Shown in pieces: positions 26,391 to 36,045 of a stretch of 64,000 bases of DNA. The notes under the pieces were generated by a model that worked only from the letters and a program-made list of their open reading frames with translations, ran no database searches and was not told the DNA's origin. The DNA lies in contig CALMNL010000004.1 in assembly GCA_937868765.1 (NCBI GenBank), positions 1,128,749 to 1,192,748 of the forward strand, written 5' to 3'. A program made the position numbers and the translations under genes. Origin of the DNA: an uncultured Desulfatitalea sp. GTDB taxonomy: Bacteria > Desulfobacterota > Desulfobacteria > Desulfobacterales > Desulfosarcinaceae. Every line of letters begins with the position of its first letter. The first letter of the stretch is position 1.

Positions 26391-27572
26391 TTAGCGATAT
26401 TTGGCCATCACCCGCTTGAAGCCCGGCAGGGCATTGAGGATGGTCTGATCGTCCACGCAGAAAGCGATGCGAAAATGGCCGGGACCGGCGAAACCGCTGC
26501 CCGGCACGGTCAAAATCAGTTCTTGCTGGAGCTCGCGTACGAAGGCCACGTCGTCGGCCACGGGGGTCTTGGGGAAGAGGTAGAAGGCGCCCGGCGGCGT
26601 GACGAAGGAATAGCCGGCATCGGCCAGTCCATCGCACAGCAGATCCCGCTTGCGCTTGTACTGGCCCATGTCCACGCTGGCGCCCTGGAGGCAGGCCACT
26701 ACGCGCTGCATCAGGGCCGGGGCGTTGACGAAACCCAGGATGCGGTTGGTGAGGGTCAGGGCCGCCCGGATGTCCGCTTTATAGGTGGCCGCCGGGTGGA
26801 CCGCCGCGAAACCGATGCGCTCGCCGGGGATGGAGAGATCCTTGGAGTAGGAGGTGGCGATCAGGCTTTCGGGATAGGCCGCAAAGATACTGGGCACCGG
26901 CCGGCCGTCGAAAACGATCTTGCGGTAGGGCTCGTCGGAGACCAGATAGATGGTGCGCTTTAATTCCTGCCCCTTGCGGGTGAGCAGGTCGCCCAGGTGC
27001 GCCAGGCTTTCGGCCGAATAGATCTGGCCGGTGGGGTTGTTGGGCGAATTGATCAGCACCACCTTGGTCTTGGCGTTGATGGCGTCTTCGATGGCCCCAA
27101 GGTCCAGGGTGAAATCGGGCCGGGTGGGCACCATGCGAACGGTCCCGCCGTGGTTGTCCACATAGAAGCGGTATTCCACGAAACAAGGGGTGGGCACGAT
27201 GACCTCGTCGCCCGGATCGAGCAGGGCCTTGAAGATCACGTTGAGCGCCCCGGCCGCGCCGCAGGTCATGATGATATCGGCCGCCGCCAGGGTCACCCCC
27301 TGCTCGCCGGCCAGGTAGTCGGCCACGGCCACGCACACCTGGGGGTAGCCCGACTGGGGCATGTAGCAGTGGTCGCCCAGACCGCAGGCGCTCACCGTAT
27401 CGCGCAGGGTGTCGTGAAACTGCGGGGGCGGGGGCAGGTTGGGATTGCCCAAACTGAAATCGAACACTTTATCGGCGCCGTGCAGCGCCTTGAGCCGGGC
27501 GCCCTCCTCGAACATCTTGCGAATCCAGGAGGACTGGGTCATGGCGGCACTGATCTTCTGGGCTACGGACAT
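26391..27572 (-). CDS. PLP-dependent aminotransferase, class I/II
   Basis: A 393-residue fold-type I aminotransferase. Signatures: SLGNPNLPPP, GAAGALNVIFKALLDPGDEV, NSPNNPTG, SDEPYRKIVFDG, and the PLP lysine in SYSKDLSIPGERIGF; the final RIAFCVDD block carries the substrate-carboxylate arginine. Pyridoxal aminotransferases with this DLS-IPGERIG form are often annotated as aspartate or alanine aminotransferase; the exact substrate cannot be read here. It lies between mce and a small Nfu gene on the same strand. Confidence 0.88.
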   Translation of the reverse strand: MSVAQKISAAMTQSSWIRKMFEEGARLKALHGADKVFDFSLGNPNLPPPPQFHDTLRDTVSACGLGDHCYMPQSGYPQVCVAVADYLAGEQGVTLAAADIIMTCGAAGALNVIFKALLDPGDEVIVPTPCFVEYRFYVDNHGGTVRMVPTRPDFTLDLGAIEDAINAKTKVVLINSPNNPTGQIYSAESLAHLGDLLTRKGQELKRTIYLVSDEPYRKIVFDGRPVPSIFAAYPESLIATSYSKDLSIPGERIGFAAVHPAATYKADIRAALTLTNRILGFVNAPALMQRVVACLQGASVDMGQYKRKRDLLCDGLADAGYSFVTPPGAFYLFPKTPVADDVAFVRELQQELILTVPGSGFAGPGHFRIAFCVDDQTILNALPGFKRVMAKYR

Positions 27573-27626
27573 GATTCAACTCCAGCCGGTTTGGCGATTC
27601 GGGTTGATTTTTCTCTTCAGCCGGTC

Positions 27627-27851
27627 CTACTTCACCGCTTCCACCGTCTTTACTTCCGGCACCGCTTGCTTGATGATGCGCTCAATGCCGTTTTTCAAGG
27701 TCATCTGGGACATGGGACATCCGGAGCAGGCCCCCTGCAGCCGAACCTTCACCACCCCGTCGTCGCTGACGCTCACCAGCTCCACGTTGCCGCCGTCGGC
27801 CTGGAGCATCGGCCGGATCTTCTTGATCGCTTCTTCGACTTTTTCTTTCAT
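27627..27851 (-). CDS. NifU C-terminal (Nfu) domain protein
   Basis: A 74-residue stand-alone Nfu domain, like the C-terminus of NifU. The [4Fe-4S]-binding CSGCP motif is in GACSGCPMSQMTLKNGIERI, preceded by the hallmark QADGGNVELV. Such proteins carry clusters to target enzymes. ATG 27851 is preferred because AAAGGA lies eight bases before it; ATG 27857 is too near that site. Confidence 0.93.
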   Translation of the reverse strand: MKEKVEEAIKKIRPMLQADGGNVELVSVSDDGVVKVRLQGACSGCPMSQMTLKNGIERIIKQAVPEVKTVEAVK

Positions 27852-27942
27852 GGCCATTTCCTTTCAAGAGAAGAATTTTGGAATCTTCGAACAGGTCGGA
27901 ACGTATCGCATCAAAAGGGGGAACGGTCCAATTTTCCGGTTC

Positions 27943-29082
<1,140 letters not shown>

Positions 29083-29153
29083 TCATGGCCCCAAAAATGG
29101 CACAATAGAGGCGTATGCCACGGAGTTGCCGCCGGATACGCCGTCGAGATCTC

Positions 29154-30188
29154 TCAAACAATCAGCATCGCATCCCCATAACTATAAAATCGATACCCTT
29201 CGCGCACCGCCTCCGCGTAGGCCGACAGAATGTTCTCTCTGCCCGCAAACGCCGACACCAGCATCAGCAGTGTCGATTTGGGCAGGTGGAAATTGGTGAT
29301 CATGGCGTCGACCGCTTTGAAGGTGTAACCGGGGTAGATGAACAGGTCGCACTCACCACTGCGCTCGGCAAGCCGCCCCTGGTCATCGGCGCAAAATTCC
29401 AGCGTGCGCACACAGGTGGTGCCCACGGCCACCACCCGGGTGCCTCGTTGCCTGGCCGCATTCACCGCCTCGGCCGTGGCCGCCGGCAGGCTGAACCACT
29501 CGGCATGCATGCGGTGGTCGCGGATATCCTCGGCCTCCACCGGCAGGAAGGTGCCGTAGCCCACATGCAACGTCACGTCGGCCACGACCACCCCTGTGGC
29601 CTGCAGGCGGGCCAGCAGTTCGGGCGTAAAATGCAAGCCGGCCGTGGGCGCGGCGATGGCCCCCCTGCGGCTGGCATAGACCGTCTGATAAGTGCGCTGA
29701 TCGGTGGGGGTGTCCCCCCGGCGGATGTAAGGCGGCAGGGGCACGTGGCCGATGCGCTCCAGCACCTGCTCGAACGCCTCGGCGCTCTCGAAGGCCAGGG
29801 AACAGGTGCGCTCCTGGAGCGCCACCACGGTGGCGCTCAGCCCCCCATCGAAGATCAGGCGGGTGCCGGGCCTGGGCCGCTTGGAAGCCTTCACCAGGCA
29901 GGTGAAGACCTTGCGGGCCGCGCCCTGGGCATAGTCCAGGATCAGGGCCTCCACCCGGCCGCCGCTCTCCTTGCGTCCCAGCAGCCGGCCGGGAATCACC
30001 CGGGTGTTGTTGCGCACCAGCACATCGCCGGCAGCGAGCAGTTCCGGCAGATCGTCGAACCGCCGGTGGGCCGGCCGACCGGTGGCCCGCCCCAGGTGCA
30101 GCAGGCGGGAACGGTCGCGCTGGACCATGGGCGCCTGGGCGATCAAGGATTCCGGCAAATGATAGTCATAGTCACTCAAATTGAACAT
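29154..30188 (-). CDS. queA: S-adenosylmethionine:tRNA ribosyltransferase-isomerase
   Basis: A 344-residue enzyme that moves the ribosyl group of SAM onto preQ1-tRNA to give epoxyqueuosine. Signatures: DYDYHLPESLIAQ at the start, DDLPELLAAGDVLVRNNTRVIPGRL, AAPTAGLHFTPELL, HVGYGTFLPVEAEDI and FHLPKSTLLMLVSAF. It is complete and precedes tgt in the same operon. Confidence 0.95.
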   Translation of the reverse strand: MFNLSDYDYHLPESLIAQAPMVQRDRSRLLHLGRATGRPAHRRFDDLPELLAAGDVLVRNNTRVIPGRLLGRKESGGRVEALILDYAQGAARKVFTCLVKASKRPRPGTRLIFDGGLSATVVALQERTCSLAFESAEAFEQVLERIGHVPLPPYIRRGDTPTDQRTYQTVYASRRGAIAAPTAGLHFTPELLARLQATGVVVADVTLHVGYGTFLPVEAEDIRDHRMHAEWFSLPAATAEAVNAARQRGTRVVAVGTTCVRTLEFCADDQGRLAERSGECDLFIYPGYTFKAVDAMITNFHLPKSTLLMLVSAFAGRENILSAYAEAVREGYRFYSYGDAMLIV

Positions 30189-30218
30189 TTCGACAGCCGT
30201 CCAAAATCCCGGGCCGCC

Positions 30219-30404
30219 TCAATTTCGGCCCCAATAGACCAATAACAACCCCACCACCATCAAGCCGAACCCCATGCGCCGCAGCGAGCGATCCGGCACT
30301 GCCATGAGCTTCTGGAGCCAGGGCTTCATCTTGTCCGGAAAGGCGAAGTAAGGCAGCCCCTCCACGATCATCACCATGCCGATCACGCACAAGAAATAGC
30401 GCAT
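30219..30404 (-). CDS. DUF2065 (YjeT-like) small membrane protein
   Basis: A 61-residue protein with two hydrophobic helices (about 3-21 and 45-58) and the family pattern GxxxxxEGLPYFAFPDKMK...RxxGxxxxxxGLLLVY. Function unknown; family members are widespread in proteobacteria. It is the first gene before queA-tgt, 30 bases upstream. Confidence 0.82.
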   Translation of the reverse strand: MRYFLCVIGMVMIVEGLPYFAFPDKMKPWLQKLMAVPDRSLRRMGFGLMVVGLLLVYWGRN

Positions 30405-30477
30405 TTTCGCCGTCCCCCACCCCGATTGCCAATGGCCCCGTTACCTGGTAAAAAGCTTACCGCCAGGCCGGATTAGG

Positions 30478-30506
30478 CTACTATCCATTCATTCCGCCCT
30501 TGTCAA
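30478..30506 (-). promoter_or_regulatory. Candidate promoter for the DUF2065-queA-tgt operon
   Basis: On the minus strand TTGACA (30506-30501) is followed after 17 bases by TAGTAG (30483-30478), about 75 bases before the DUF2065 start. The -35 is perfect but the -10 is weak. Confidence 0.35.
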
Positions 30507-30606
30507 AGCATAAATCCCTTGACTTGGCCGGGTGGATTGGCCAGAGTCACCGGGTTTGGGCCGGTTCCAGAGGCCCAGCCGCCATACAACGAAGGATCTG
30601 CCGACC

Positions 30607-32043
30607 ATGACGACATTCGAACCGGTCATCGGGCTGGAAGTCCACGCCCAACTCAAAACCGAGACCAAAATCTTCTGCGGATGCTCCACCCGTTTCGGCG
30701 GCCCGCCCAACGCGCACACCTGTCCGGTCTGCCTGGGCATGCCTGGGGTCCTGCCGGTGCTCAACAAGCAGGTGGTCGAATTCACCCTGCGCATGGCCCT
30801 GGCCACCCACTGCGCGGTCCAGGAAGTGAGCCGTTTCGCCCGCAAGAACTACTTCTACCCGGACCTGCCCAAAGGGTACCAGATCTCCCAGTACGAACTG
30901 CCCATCGCCCTCGACGGCCACGTGGAGATCCAGCTGGACGGACAGACCCGGCGCATCGGCTTGACCCGCATCCACATGGAAGAGGACGCCGGCAAGCTGC
31001 TCCACGACCCCACGCGGCCGGTCAGCCGGGTGGACCTGAACCGCACCGGCGTGCCGCTCATGGAGATCGTCAGCGAGCCGGACCTGCGCTCGCCCGAAGA
31101 GGCCGGCGCCTACCTGCGCACCCTGCGCGCCATCATCCGCTGGATCGACATCGGCGACGGCAACATGGAGGAGGGCAGCTTCCGCTGCGATGCCAACGTC
31201 TCCCTGCGCCCCACCGGGACGACCCCTTTCGGCACCCGCGCCGAGATCAAGAACCTCAACTCCTTCAAGCACGTGGAAAAGGCCCTGCGCTACGAAATCG
31301 CCCGCCAGACGGAAATCCTCATGGACGGCGGCGCGGTGGTGCAGGAGACCCGCCTGTGGGACCCGGACAAGGGGGTGACCCTCTCCATGCGCGGCAAGGA
31401 AGATGCCCACGACTACCGCTACTTCCCGGACCCCGACCTGCCGCCCGTGGTGGTGGACCCGGCCTGGGTGCAATCGGTCAGCGACAGCCTGCCCGAGCTG
31501 CCCGATCAGCGCCGGGCGCGTTTCGTCCGGGAGTTCCAGCTGCCCGCGTACGATGCCGCCATCCTCACCGGCTCCCGGGAGCTGGCCGACTACTTCGAAG
31601 CCTGCCTCGCGCGGTTCGACCAGCCCAAGAGCGTCAGCAACTGGATCATGGGCCCCTTGCTGGGGCTGCTCAACAGCCAGGAAAAAACCATCGAGCAATC
31701 GCCCATCAGCGCCGCCGACCTGGCCGCCCTGCTCCAGACCATCGATAAAGGCACCATCAGCGCCAAGATCGCCAAGACCGTCTTCGACGAAATGGCCGCC
31801 ACGGGTCAATCGGCCGACGCCATCATCCAGGCCAAGGGCCTGGTCCAGGTCTCGGACACCAGCGCCATCGAACAGGCCGTCGACGCCGTGTTGGCCCGGG
31901 CCGCCGACGAGGTGGCGCGCTACAAAGCCGGCCAGACCAAGTTGATGGGCTTCTTCGTGGGCCAGGTGATGAAGGCGACCCAGGGAAAGGCGAACCCGAA
32001 GATCGTCAACGAACTGCTGTCTAAAAAACTGAATCAAGCATGA
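30607..32043 (+). CDS. gatB: Asp-tRNA(Asn)/Glu-tRNA(Gln) amidotransferase subunit B
   Basis: A 478-residue GatB, which activates the side chain of misacylated Glu-tRNA(Gln) or Asp-tRNA(Asn) within GatCAB. Signatures: [18 protein letters not shown], zinc-type CSTRF...[51 protein letters not shown]; a C-terminal YqeY-like tail. Start at ATG 30607, with AAGGATC upstream. gatA and gatC lie 6-10 kb away on the other strand. Confidence 0.95.
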   Translation: MTTFEPVIGLEVHAQLKTETKIFCGCSTRFGGPPNAHTCPVCLGMPGVLPVLNKQVVEFTLRMALATHCAVQEVSRFARKNYFYPDLPKGYQISQYELPIALDGHVEIQLDGQTRRIGLTRIHMEEDAGKLLHDPTRPVSRVDLNRTGVPLMEIVSEPDLRSPEEAGAYLRTLRAIIRWIDIGDGNMEEGSFRCDANVSLRPTGTTPFGTRAEIKNLNSFKHVEKALRYEIARQTEILMDGGAVVQETRLWDPDKGVTLSMRGKEDAHDYRYFPDPDLPPVVVDPAWVQSVSDSLPELPDQRRARFVREFQLPAYDAAILTGSRELADYFEACLARFDQPKSVSNWIMGPLLGLLNSQEKTIEQSPISAADLAALLQTIDKGTISAKIAKTVFDEMAATGQSADAIIQAKGLVQVSDTSAIEQAVDAVLARAADEVARYKAGQTKLMGFFVGQVMKATQGKANPKIVNELLSKKLNQA

Positions 32044-32047
32044 ACAA

Positions 32048-32127
32048 GGGTTTCAGGTTTCAATTGTCGGGTTTTAGGTGAAGGCATACTGTCGTTTGGA
32101 CCGAGGTGTCTTCGGCTTAAAACTACC
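32048..32127 (+). repeat. Dispersed intergenic repeat, copy A
   Basis: It begins five bases after the gatB stop. Its core at 32070-32097 matches copy B (55437-55464, opposite strand) at 25 of 28 bases; shared blocks are GGTTTTAGGTG and CTGTCGTTT. The left flank carries GTTTCAGGTTTC as in copies B and C, and the right flank ends with GGCTTAAAACTACC. Confidence 0.6.
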
Positions 32128-32149
32128 GTAGGACTAAAAGGAGTCTGCA

Positions 32150-33892
32150 TTGAAAATTTTTAACCGCACGCGCTTGGTTTCGGCCATTGTGTTCAGTCTG
32201 GTCTTTCTGCCGGCCATGGCAGCCGCCGCGCCGGCCAAGGTGGCGATTCTGCCGTTTGCCATTCACAGCGACAAGGACTACGGCTTTCTGCAGAAAGGCA
32301 TCGTGGAGATGCTGACTTCGCGGCTGTCGGCCCCGGGCAAGGTAGAAGTGATCGACCCGGTCGTCACTGAAAAGGCCCTGGCCGAAGCCAAGGGCCTGAC
32401 CGGTGACAAGCTGGCCCAGGCCGTGGCCGGCAAGCTGGGCGCCGATGTGGCCATCCATGGCAGCCTGACGGTGCTGGGCGACAGCGTCAGCATCGATGCC
32501 AAGGCCCTGGATCTCACCGGCGGTCATGGGCCGCTGACCTTCTTCAAACAGACCCAAACCCTGGGCGAAGTGATCCCCCAGATCAACCTCATGGCCGGCG
32601 AGATCGACCGCCAGCTGTTCGGCGTCACCCCTCCCGCGGCCACCGCCGCGGCGGCACCCGCCACAGCCGCCGCCACGGCGGCCACAGCCGCAGCAGCAGC
32701 ACCCGCCCAACCCGACATCCACATGCACCCCGAAAAGCTATTGCAAAATGGTCAACCGATCTCGCCCGAAAGTCTGCCACCCAGCCCCTTGGCAGCGTCT
32801 GCACCGGCCGCTGTGCAGAGCGGCAACACACTTAACCCCGCATTTGTAGCCGCTCCGGGAGCAGGGACCACAGACAATCCCGGTTTTTGGAAAAGCCGCA
32901 ATTACGCATACCTGATCAACGGCATCGATGTGGGGGATTTGGACAAAGACGGCCAACAGGAGACCGTGGTGGCCACCCCGGATAAGATCTTCATCTACCG
33001 CTTCATCCAGGGCAAGCAGCAGACCGTGGCGGAAATTCAAGGCGGGCAGGGGCGTTTTATCAGCGTCAGCATCGGCGACATCAATAAAAACGGCACCCCC
33101 GAAATTTTCGTCACCGGCTTCTCTTCGACCCTCAATACCCTGGAGTCTTATGTGTACGAATTCGACGGCCGGACCTTCGCTCCCATCGTCCAGAAGAGCC
33201 GCTACTACTATTCCGTGGTGCGCCACCCCGCCCTCGGCCCAGTTCTGCTCGGCCAGAAGCAGACCAGCGACGAGAGCATTTATGCCGACCCCATCTTCGA
33301 AATGGCCTGGAAAGGCGGTGAATATGTGCCCGAACGCCAGGTGCTCAAGGCAAACAAGGGCAACCTGCTGGGCTTTGCCTACGGCGATATCATGCAAAAC
33401 AATGGCGAGAGCATGGTGGTTCTGGATGGGGACGATAACTTGCGGCTGCTGACCCCGGACGGCAAGAAGCAATGGATGAGCGAGGACAAATACGGCGGCA
33501 CCATGCTCTATTATCTTCCGCCCTCTAAAATGCTGGGTGACATCAACGCCAAGGCCTATTTGCCCGTACGCATCCGCACCGCCGACCTTGATAACAACGG
33601 CAAGCTCGAAGTGCTCGTGATTCAGAATCAAGATCGGGCCAGGCGGATCATGGCCCAGCAGCGCGTCTTCAGCTCGGGCCGGATCGAAGCCCTGGCCTGG
33701 GATACCCTGGGCCTGGCGCCGGCCTGGACCACCCGCCAGCTCGCCGGCCGCATCCAGGATTTTGCCATCGGCGATTTCGACAACGACGGCACCAACGAAC
33801 TGCTGATCGCCGTGGTCACCAAGGAAGGGGCCATCATCTTCACCGATGCCGAGAGCAGCCTGGTGGCTTTTGATTTGAAACAGCCCCGGTAA
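32150..33892 (+). CDS. Secreted FG-GAP/VCBS-repeat protein with FlgO-like N-terminus
   Basis: A 580-residue exported protein starting at TTG 32150 with AAAGGAG ahead. Residues 1-27 are a signal peptide (AMAAAA-P). Residues 28-165 (KVAILPFAIHSD, GFLQKGIVEMLTSRLS, LGADVAIHGSLTVLGDSVSI) resemble the FlgO/TolB-like domain of secreted regulators. An Ala/Thr/Pro low-complexity linker covers about 165-190. Residues 255-575 hold calcium-type FG-GAP repeats: GDLDKDGQQE, GDINKNGTPE, ADLDNNGKLE, GDFDNDGTNE, giving a beta-propeller. Likely periplasmic or surface; function unknown. Confidence 0.8.
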   Translation: MKIFNRTRLVSAIVFSLVFLPAMAAAAPAKVAILPFAIHSDKDYGFLQKGIVEMLTSRLSAPGKVEVIDPVVTEKALAEAKGLTGDKLAQAVAGKLGADVAIHGSLTVLGDSVSIDAKALDLTGGHGPLTFFKQTQTLGEVIPQINLMAGEIDRQLFGVTPPAATAAAAPATAAATAATAAAAAPAQPDIHMHPEKLLQNGQPISPESLPPSPLAASAPAAVQSGNTLNPAFVAAPGAGTTDNPGFWKSRNYAYLINGIDVGDLDKDGQQETVVATPDKIFIYRFIQGKQQTVAEIQGGQGRFISVSIGDINKNGTPEIFVTGFSSTLNTLESYVYEFDGRTFAPIVQKSRYYYSVVRHPALGPVLLGQKQTSDESIYADPIFEMAWKGGEYVPERQVLKANKGNLLGFAYGDIMQNNGESMVVLDGDDNLRLLTPDGKKQWMSEDKYGGTMLYYLPPSKMLGDINAKAYLPVRIRTADLDNNGKLEVLVIQNQDRARRIMAQQRVFSSGRIEALAWDTLGLAPAWTTRQLAGRIQDFAIGDFDNDGTNELLIAVVTKEGAIIFTDAESSLVAFDLKQPR

Positions 33893-33938
33893 GCCTTACA
33901 CGATCGTTTTTCGATGCAAACCCAGCGAATTCTATCGG

Positions 33939-33971
33939 GAACCAGGCTGTCAGACCGGAACAGCCTGGTTC
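33939..33971. terminator. Hairpin downstream of the FG-GAP gene
   Basis: A perfect 12-bp stem, GAACCAGGCTGT (33939-33950) with ACAGCCTGGTTC (33960-33971) and a 9-nt loop, lies 46 bases after the stop. No U-run follows, so it may only stabilise the mRNA end. The remainder of the 33893-34369 spacer holds no gene. Confidence 0.45.
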
Positions 33972-34303
33972 TAAAAGTGCGCGAAATGTGCCGAGTACCA
34001 TGGTTTCGCGAAGTGCTCGCAAAGCGTCTGATGAGCAGGGCGATTTCTCTTTCACCCCCGATTAAAAGCATTCGTACCCTTTAGCAAGCACCAGGCCCTA
34101 ACCGGCGGTGCCATACCGTTGGAAACCCCCGGTGTTTGCAACCCGTGATAAAAAAGATAGCCTGCTTTGGTACCGCAAAATGTTGCCCCAACTGGGTCAA
34201 TAGGCTCGAAATGCCGGTGCGGCGGAAACGGATCGGAAGAAGCGGAAGCTAAGGCAAAAAGGGCGGGCGCTGGAGATCTGAAGACAGAAGCTGTATTCAC
34301 GAG

Positions 34304-34332
34304 AAAAGCCGGAGCCAATGGCTCCGGCTTTT
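34304..34332. terminator. Bidirectional rho-independent terminator
   Basis: A perfect 13-bp stem AAAAGCCGGAGCC / GGCTCCGGCTTTT with an AAT loop; the arms supply U-runs in both directions. It lies 38 bases after the stop of the outer-membrane protein gene and also faces the convergent FG-GAP gene. Confidence 0.88.
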
Positions 34333-34369
34333 GGTTTTACACTTTTACACAGATATTGACTTCAGGTGC

Positions 34370-35536
34370 TTAGAAATCGATCCTGAAGCTGACCACGCCA
34401 TAAGTCATGGTGCCCTGATCTGCATCCTCTTGGGTATCGATTTTTAAGTCCCCGCGATCCACCATGCCGATTTCCGGGGTCACGGTGACGCCCGGAGCCA
34501 GGCCGATGCCCACCTGGGCATAGTACAGGTAGCCGGTCTGATCGCTGCTAAGATCAGCACCATTAGGAGCGACATCCCTTTGAATGTAATTGTAAGTGCC
34601 GCCGGCCTCAACCCGCAAGGTAGGGCTGAATTTGAAGCCCAGGGCCAGGGTGGCCTGGGTCAGTTCGGAATCTTCGACGTCGTCGTCGAGGATAGCCGCG
34701 TTCATCAGACCGGTGGTAGTCCCCACAACGAGGTTGGTTTCGCCGTAGTTGCCCGGGTTGACCATGTAGGAACCGGTCGCATTGGCGTAGAAGCCGCCGA
34801 GGCGCAGCATTGCACCCAAGCCAAAATGGTAGCTGTCGATGCTCTTGTCGGTTTCGTCAGCGCCGCGGTTGACCACGTCATAAGTCTGGTAACCGACCAC
34901 GGGCCGAACACTGATCATGGGGGTGTTGAGCTGGTAGGCCAGTTCAACGCGCGGGATGTAGAAATCCTTGTCATCGGCATATCCCGTAAGCGTAGCGGCG
35001 TTTCCGTTGGGCTCGATCAAAGCCACCTGGAAACCACCGACGGTCAGCTTGATCTGGGGCTGACGGCCGATGTAGGGCAGGCCGGCCACCAGGAAGATCG
35101 CTTCGCCCATGTCACCAATGTCGGCGACCATGTTGGAATAGCCCAGAAAGGTGGCCGGGGTGTAGTCTTTACCAAGGGTGAGGCTGCCGGCGCCGAAGTT
35201 CCAGGTACCATAGGCCAAACGCAGGTAGGTCTGGGTGAGATCCGAATTTGTACGGTCGGATTCCCTGAGCCCTAGCTCGAAGACGGCGTTGAGGGTGTCG
35301 GAAGCCTTGATCTTGGCGCCGAAGCGGCTCTGGCCGCTGAAGGACAGCATGGTGCCCTGATCGTCGAAACCGCCGCCCGCGCCGATGGTGCCGTCCATGT
35401 ACGGTCCGCCAAGAAAATCCTCGCTTACGTCATAGTACCCCAAATGGGTACGGAAACTGCCGTAGAGTGCCGTCTCTGCGGCCATGGCCGGGGCTGCCAA
35501 CCCCAGTACTAAAAGAACTACCAATAGTTTCTTCAT
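34370..35536 (-). CDS. Outer-membrane beta-barrel (porin-like) protein
   Basis: A 388-residue protein with a cleaved signal peptide (residues 1-19, PAMA-A), then alternating aromatic/polar strands typical of a 14-18-strand barrel (ALYGSFRTHLGYYDV, LRLAYGTWNFGAGSLTLGKDY) and a C-terminal strand ending in phenylalanine (VVSFRIDF), the BamA recognition signature. AAGGAGG before the ATG, a promoter with a perfect -35 and a strong terminator suggest high expression. Probably a porin for small solutes; specificity cannot be read. Confidence 0.85.
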   Translation of the reverse strand: MKKLLVVLLVLGLAAPAMAAETALYGSFRTHLGYYDVSEDFLGGPYMDGTIGAGGGFDDQGTMLSFSGQSRFGAKIKASDTLNAVFELGLRESDRTNSDLTQTYLRLAYGTWNFGAGSLTLGKDYTPATFLGYSNMVADIGDMGEAIFLVAGLPYIGRQPQIKLTVGGFQVALIEPNGNAATLTGYADDKDFYIPRVELAYQLNTPMISVRPVVGYQTYDVVNRGADETDKSIDSYHFGLGAMLRLGGFYANATGSYMVNPGNYGETNLVVGTTTGLMNAAILDDDVEDSELTQATLALGFKFSPTLRVEAGGTYNYIQRDVAPNGADLSSDQTGYLYYAQVGIGLAPGVTVTPEIGMVDRGDLKIDTQEDADQGTMTYGVVSFRIDF

Positions 35537-35747
35537 CTGTTGTCCTCCTTCAAAGACAATGGGTTAATAGAAAGCCAAACCAACAAAAAAAAACGGCCAA
35601 AGCATCGGCCGCCGCCAAACTCCTGGCTTCAGGCATTTCCTTTCGAGACGGACTGCATCGCGGGTTGCATTCGTTTCAATTGGATATTTGGCCCAATTCA
35701 GTTAATGGCGGTGGTTCAATACATTTGGCCACCTACAACTTGCGGCC

Positions 35748-35776
35748 AACCTAACAGCACCTAAAAATTATGTCAA
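35748..35776 (-). promoter_or_regulatory. Candidate sigma-70 promoter of the porin-like gene
   Basis: On the minus strand TTGACA (35776-35771) and TAGGTT (35753-35748) are 17 bases apart, about 212 bases before the start codon, leaving a long leader. Nothing else is recognisable in the 35537-36045 spacer, which has no credible coding frame. Confidence 0.5.
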
Positions 35777-36045
35777 GGACTTTTCTTTACCCGTTTACCC
35801 AGCAGCCGTGCCACATTTCGGTTCGGCATCGCCGGCCCTGCTTATCACTCCTGGATTCTGTAACATGACGGCACGCGAAATAGCACCGGCGGCGGGTTTG
35901 TCTCGTTGGCGGGGATTGGCGCCCTTACTATCTATGCCCCCTTGGCTGTCTCCCAATACAATATGTTGTGCAGTCAACGGTTTTTCATCGTTGCTTCAGG
36001 TCATCGAAAAGCGGAAAGGGTCGAGCCGCCTCAAACGACCCACTT

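Noticed and set aside
30519-30547. TTGACT-containing promoter for gatB
   Set aside because: The -10 region at the right spacing (CAGAGT) is too poor to call.
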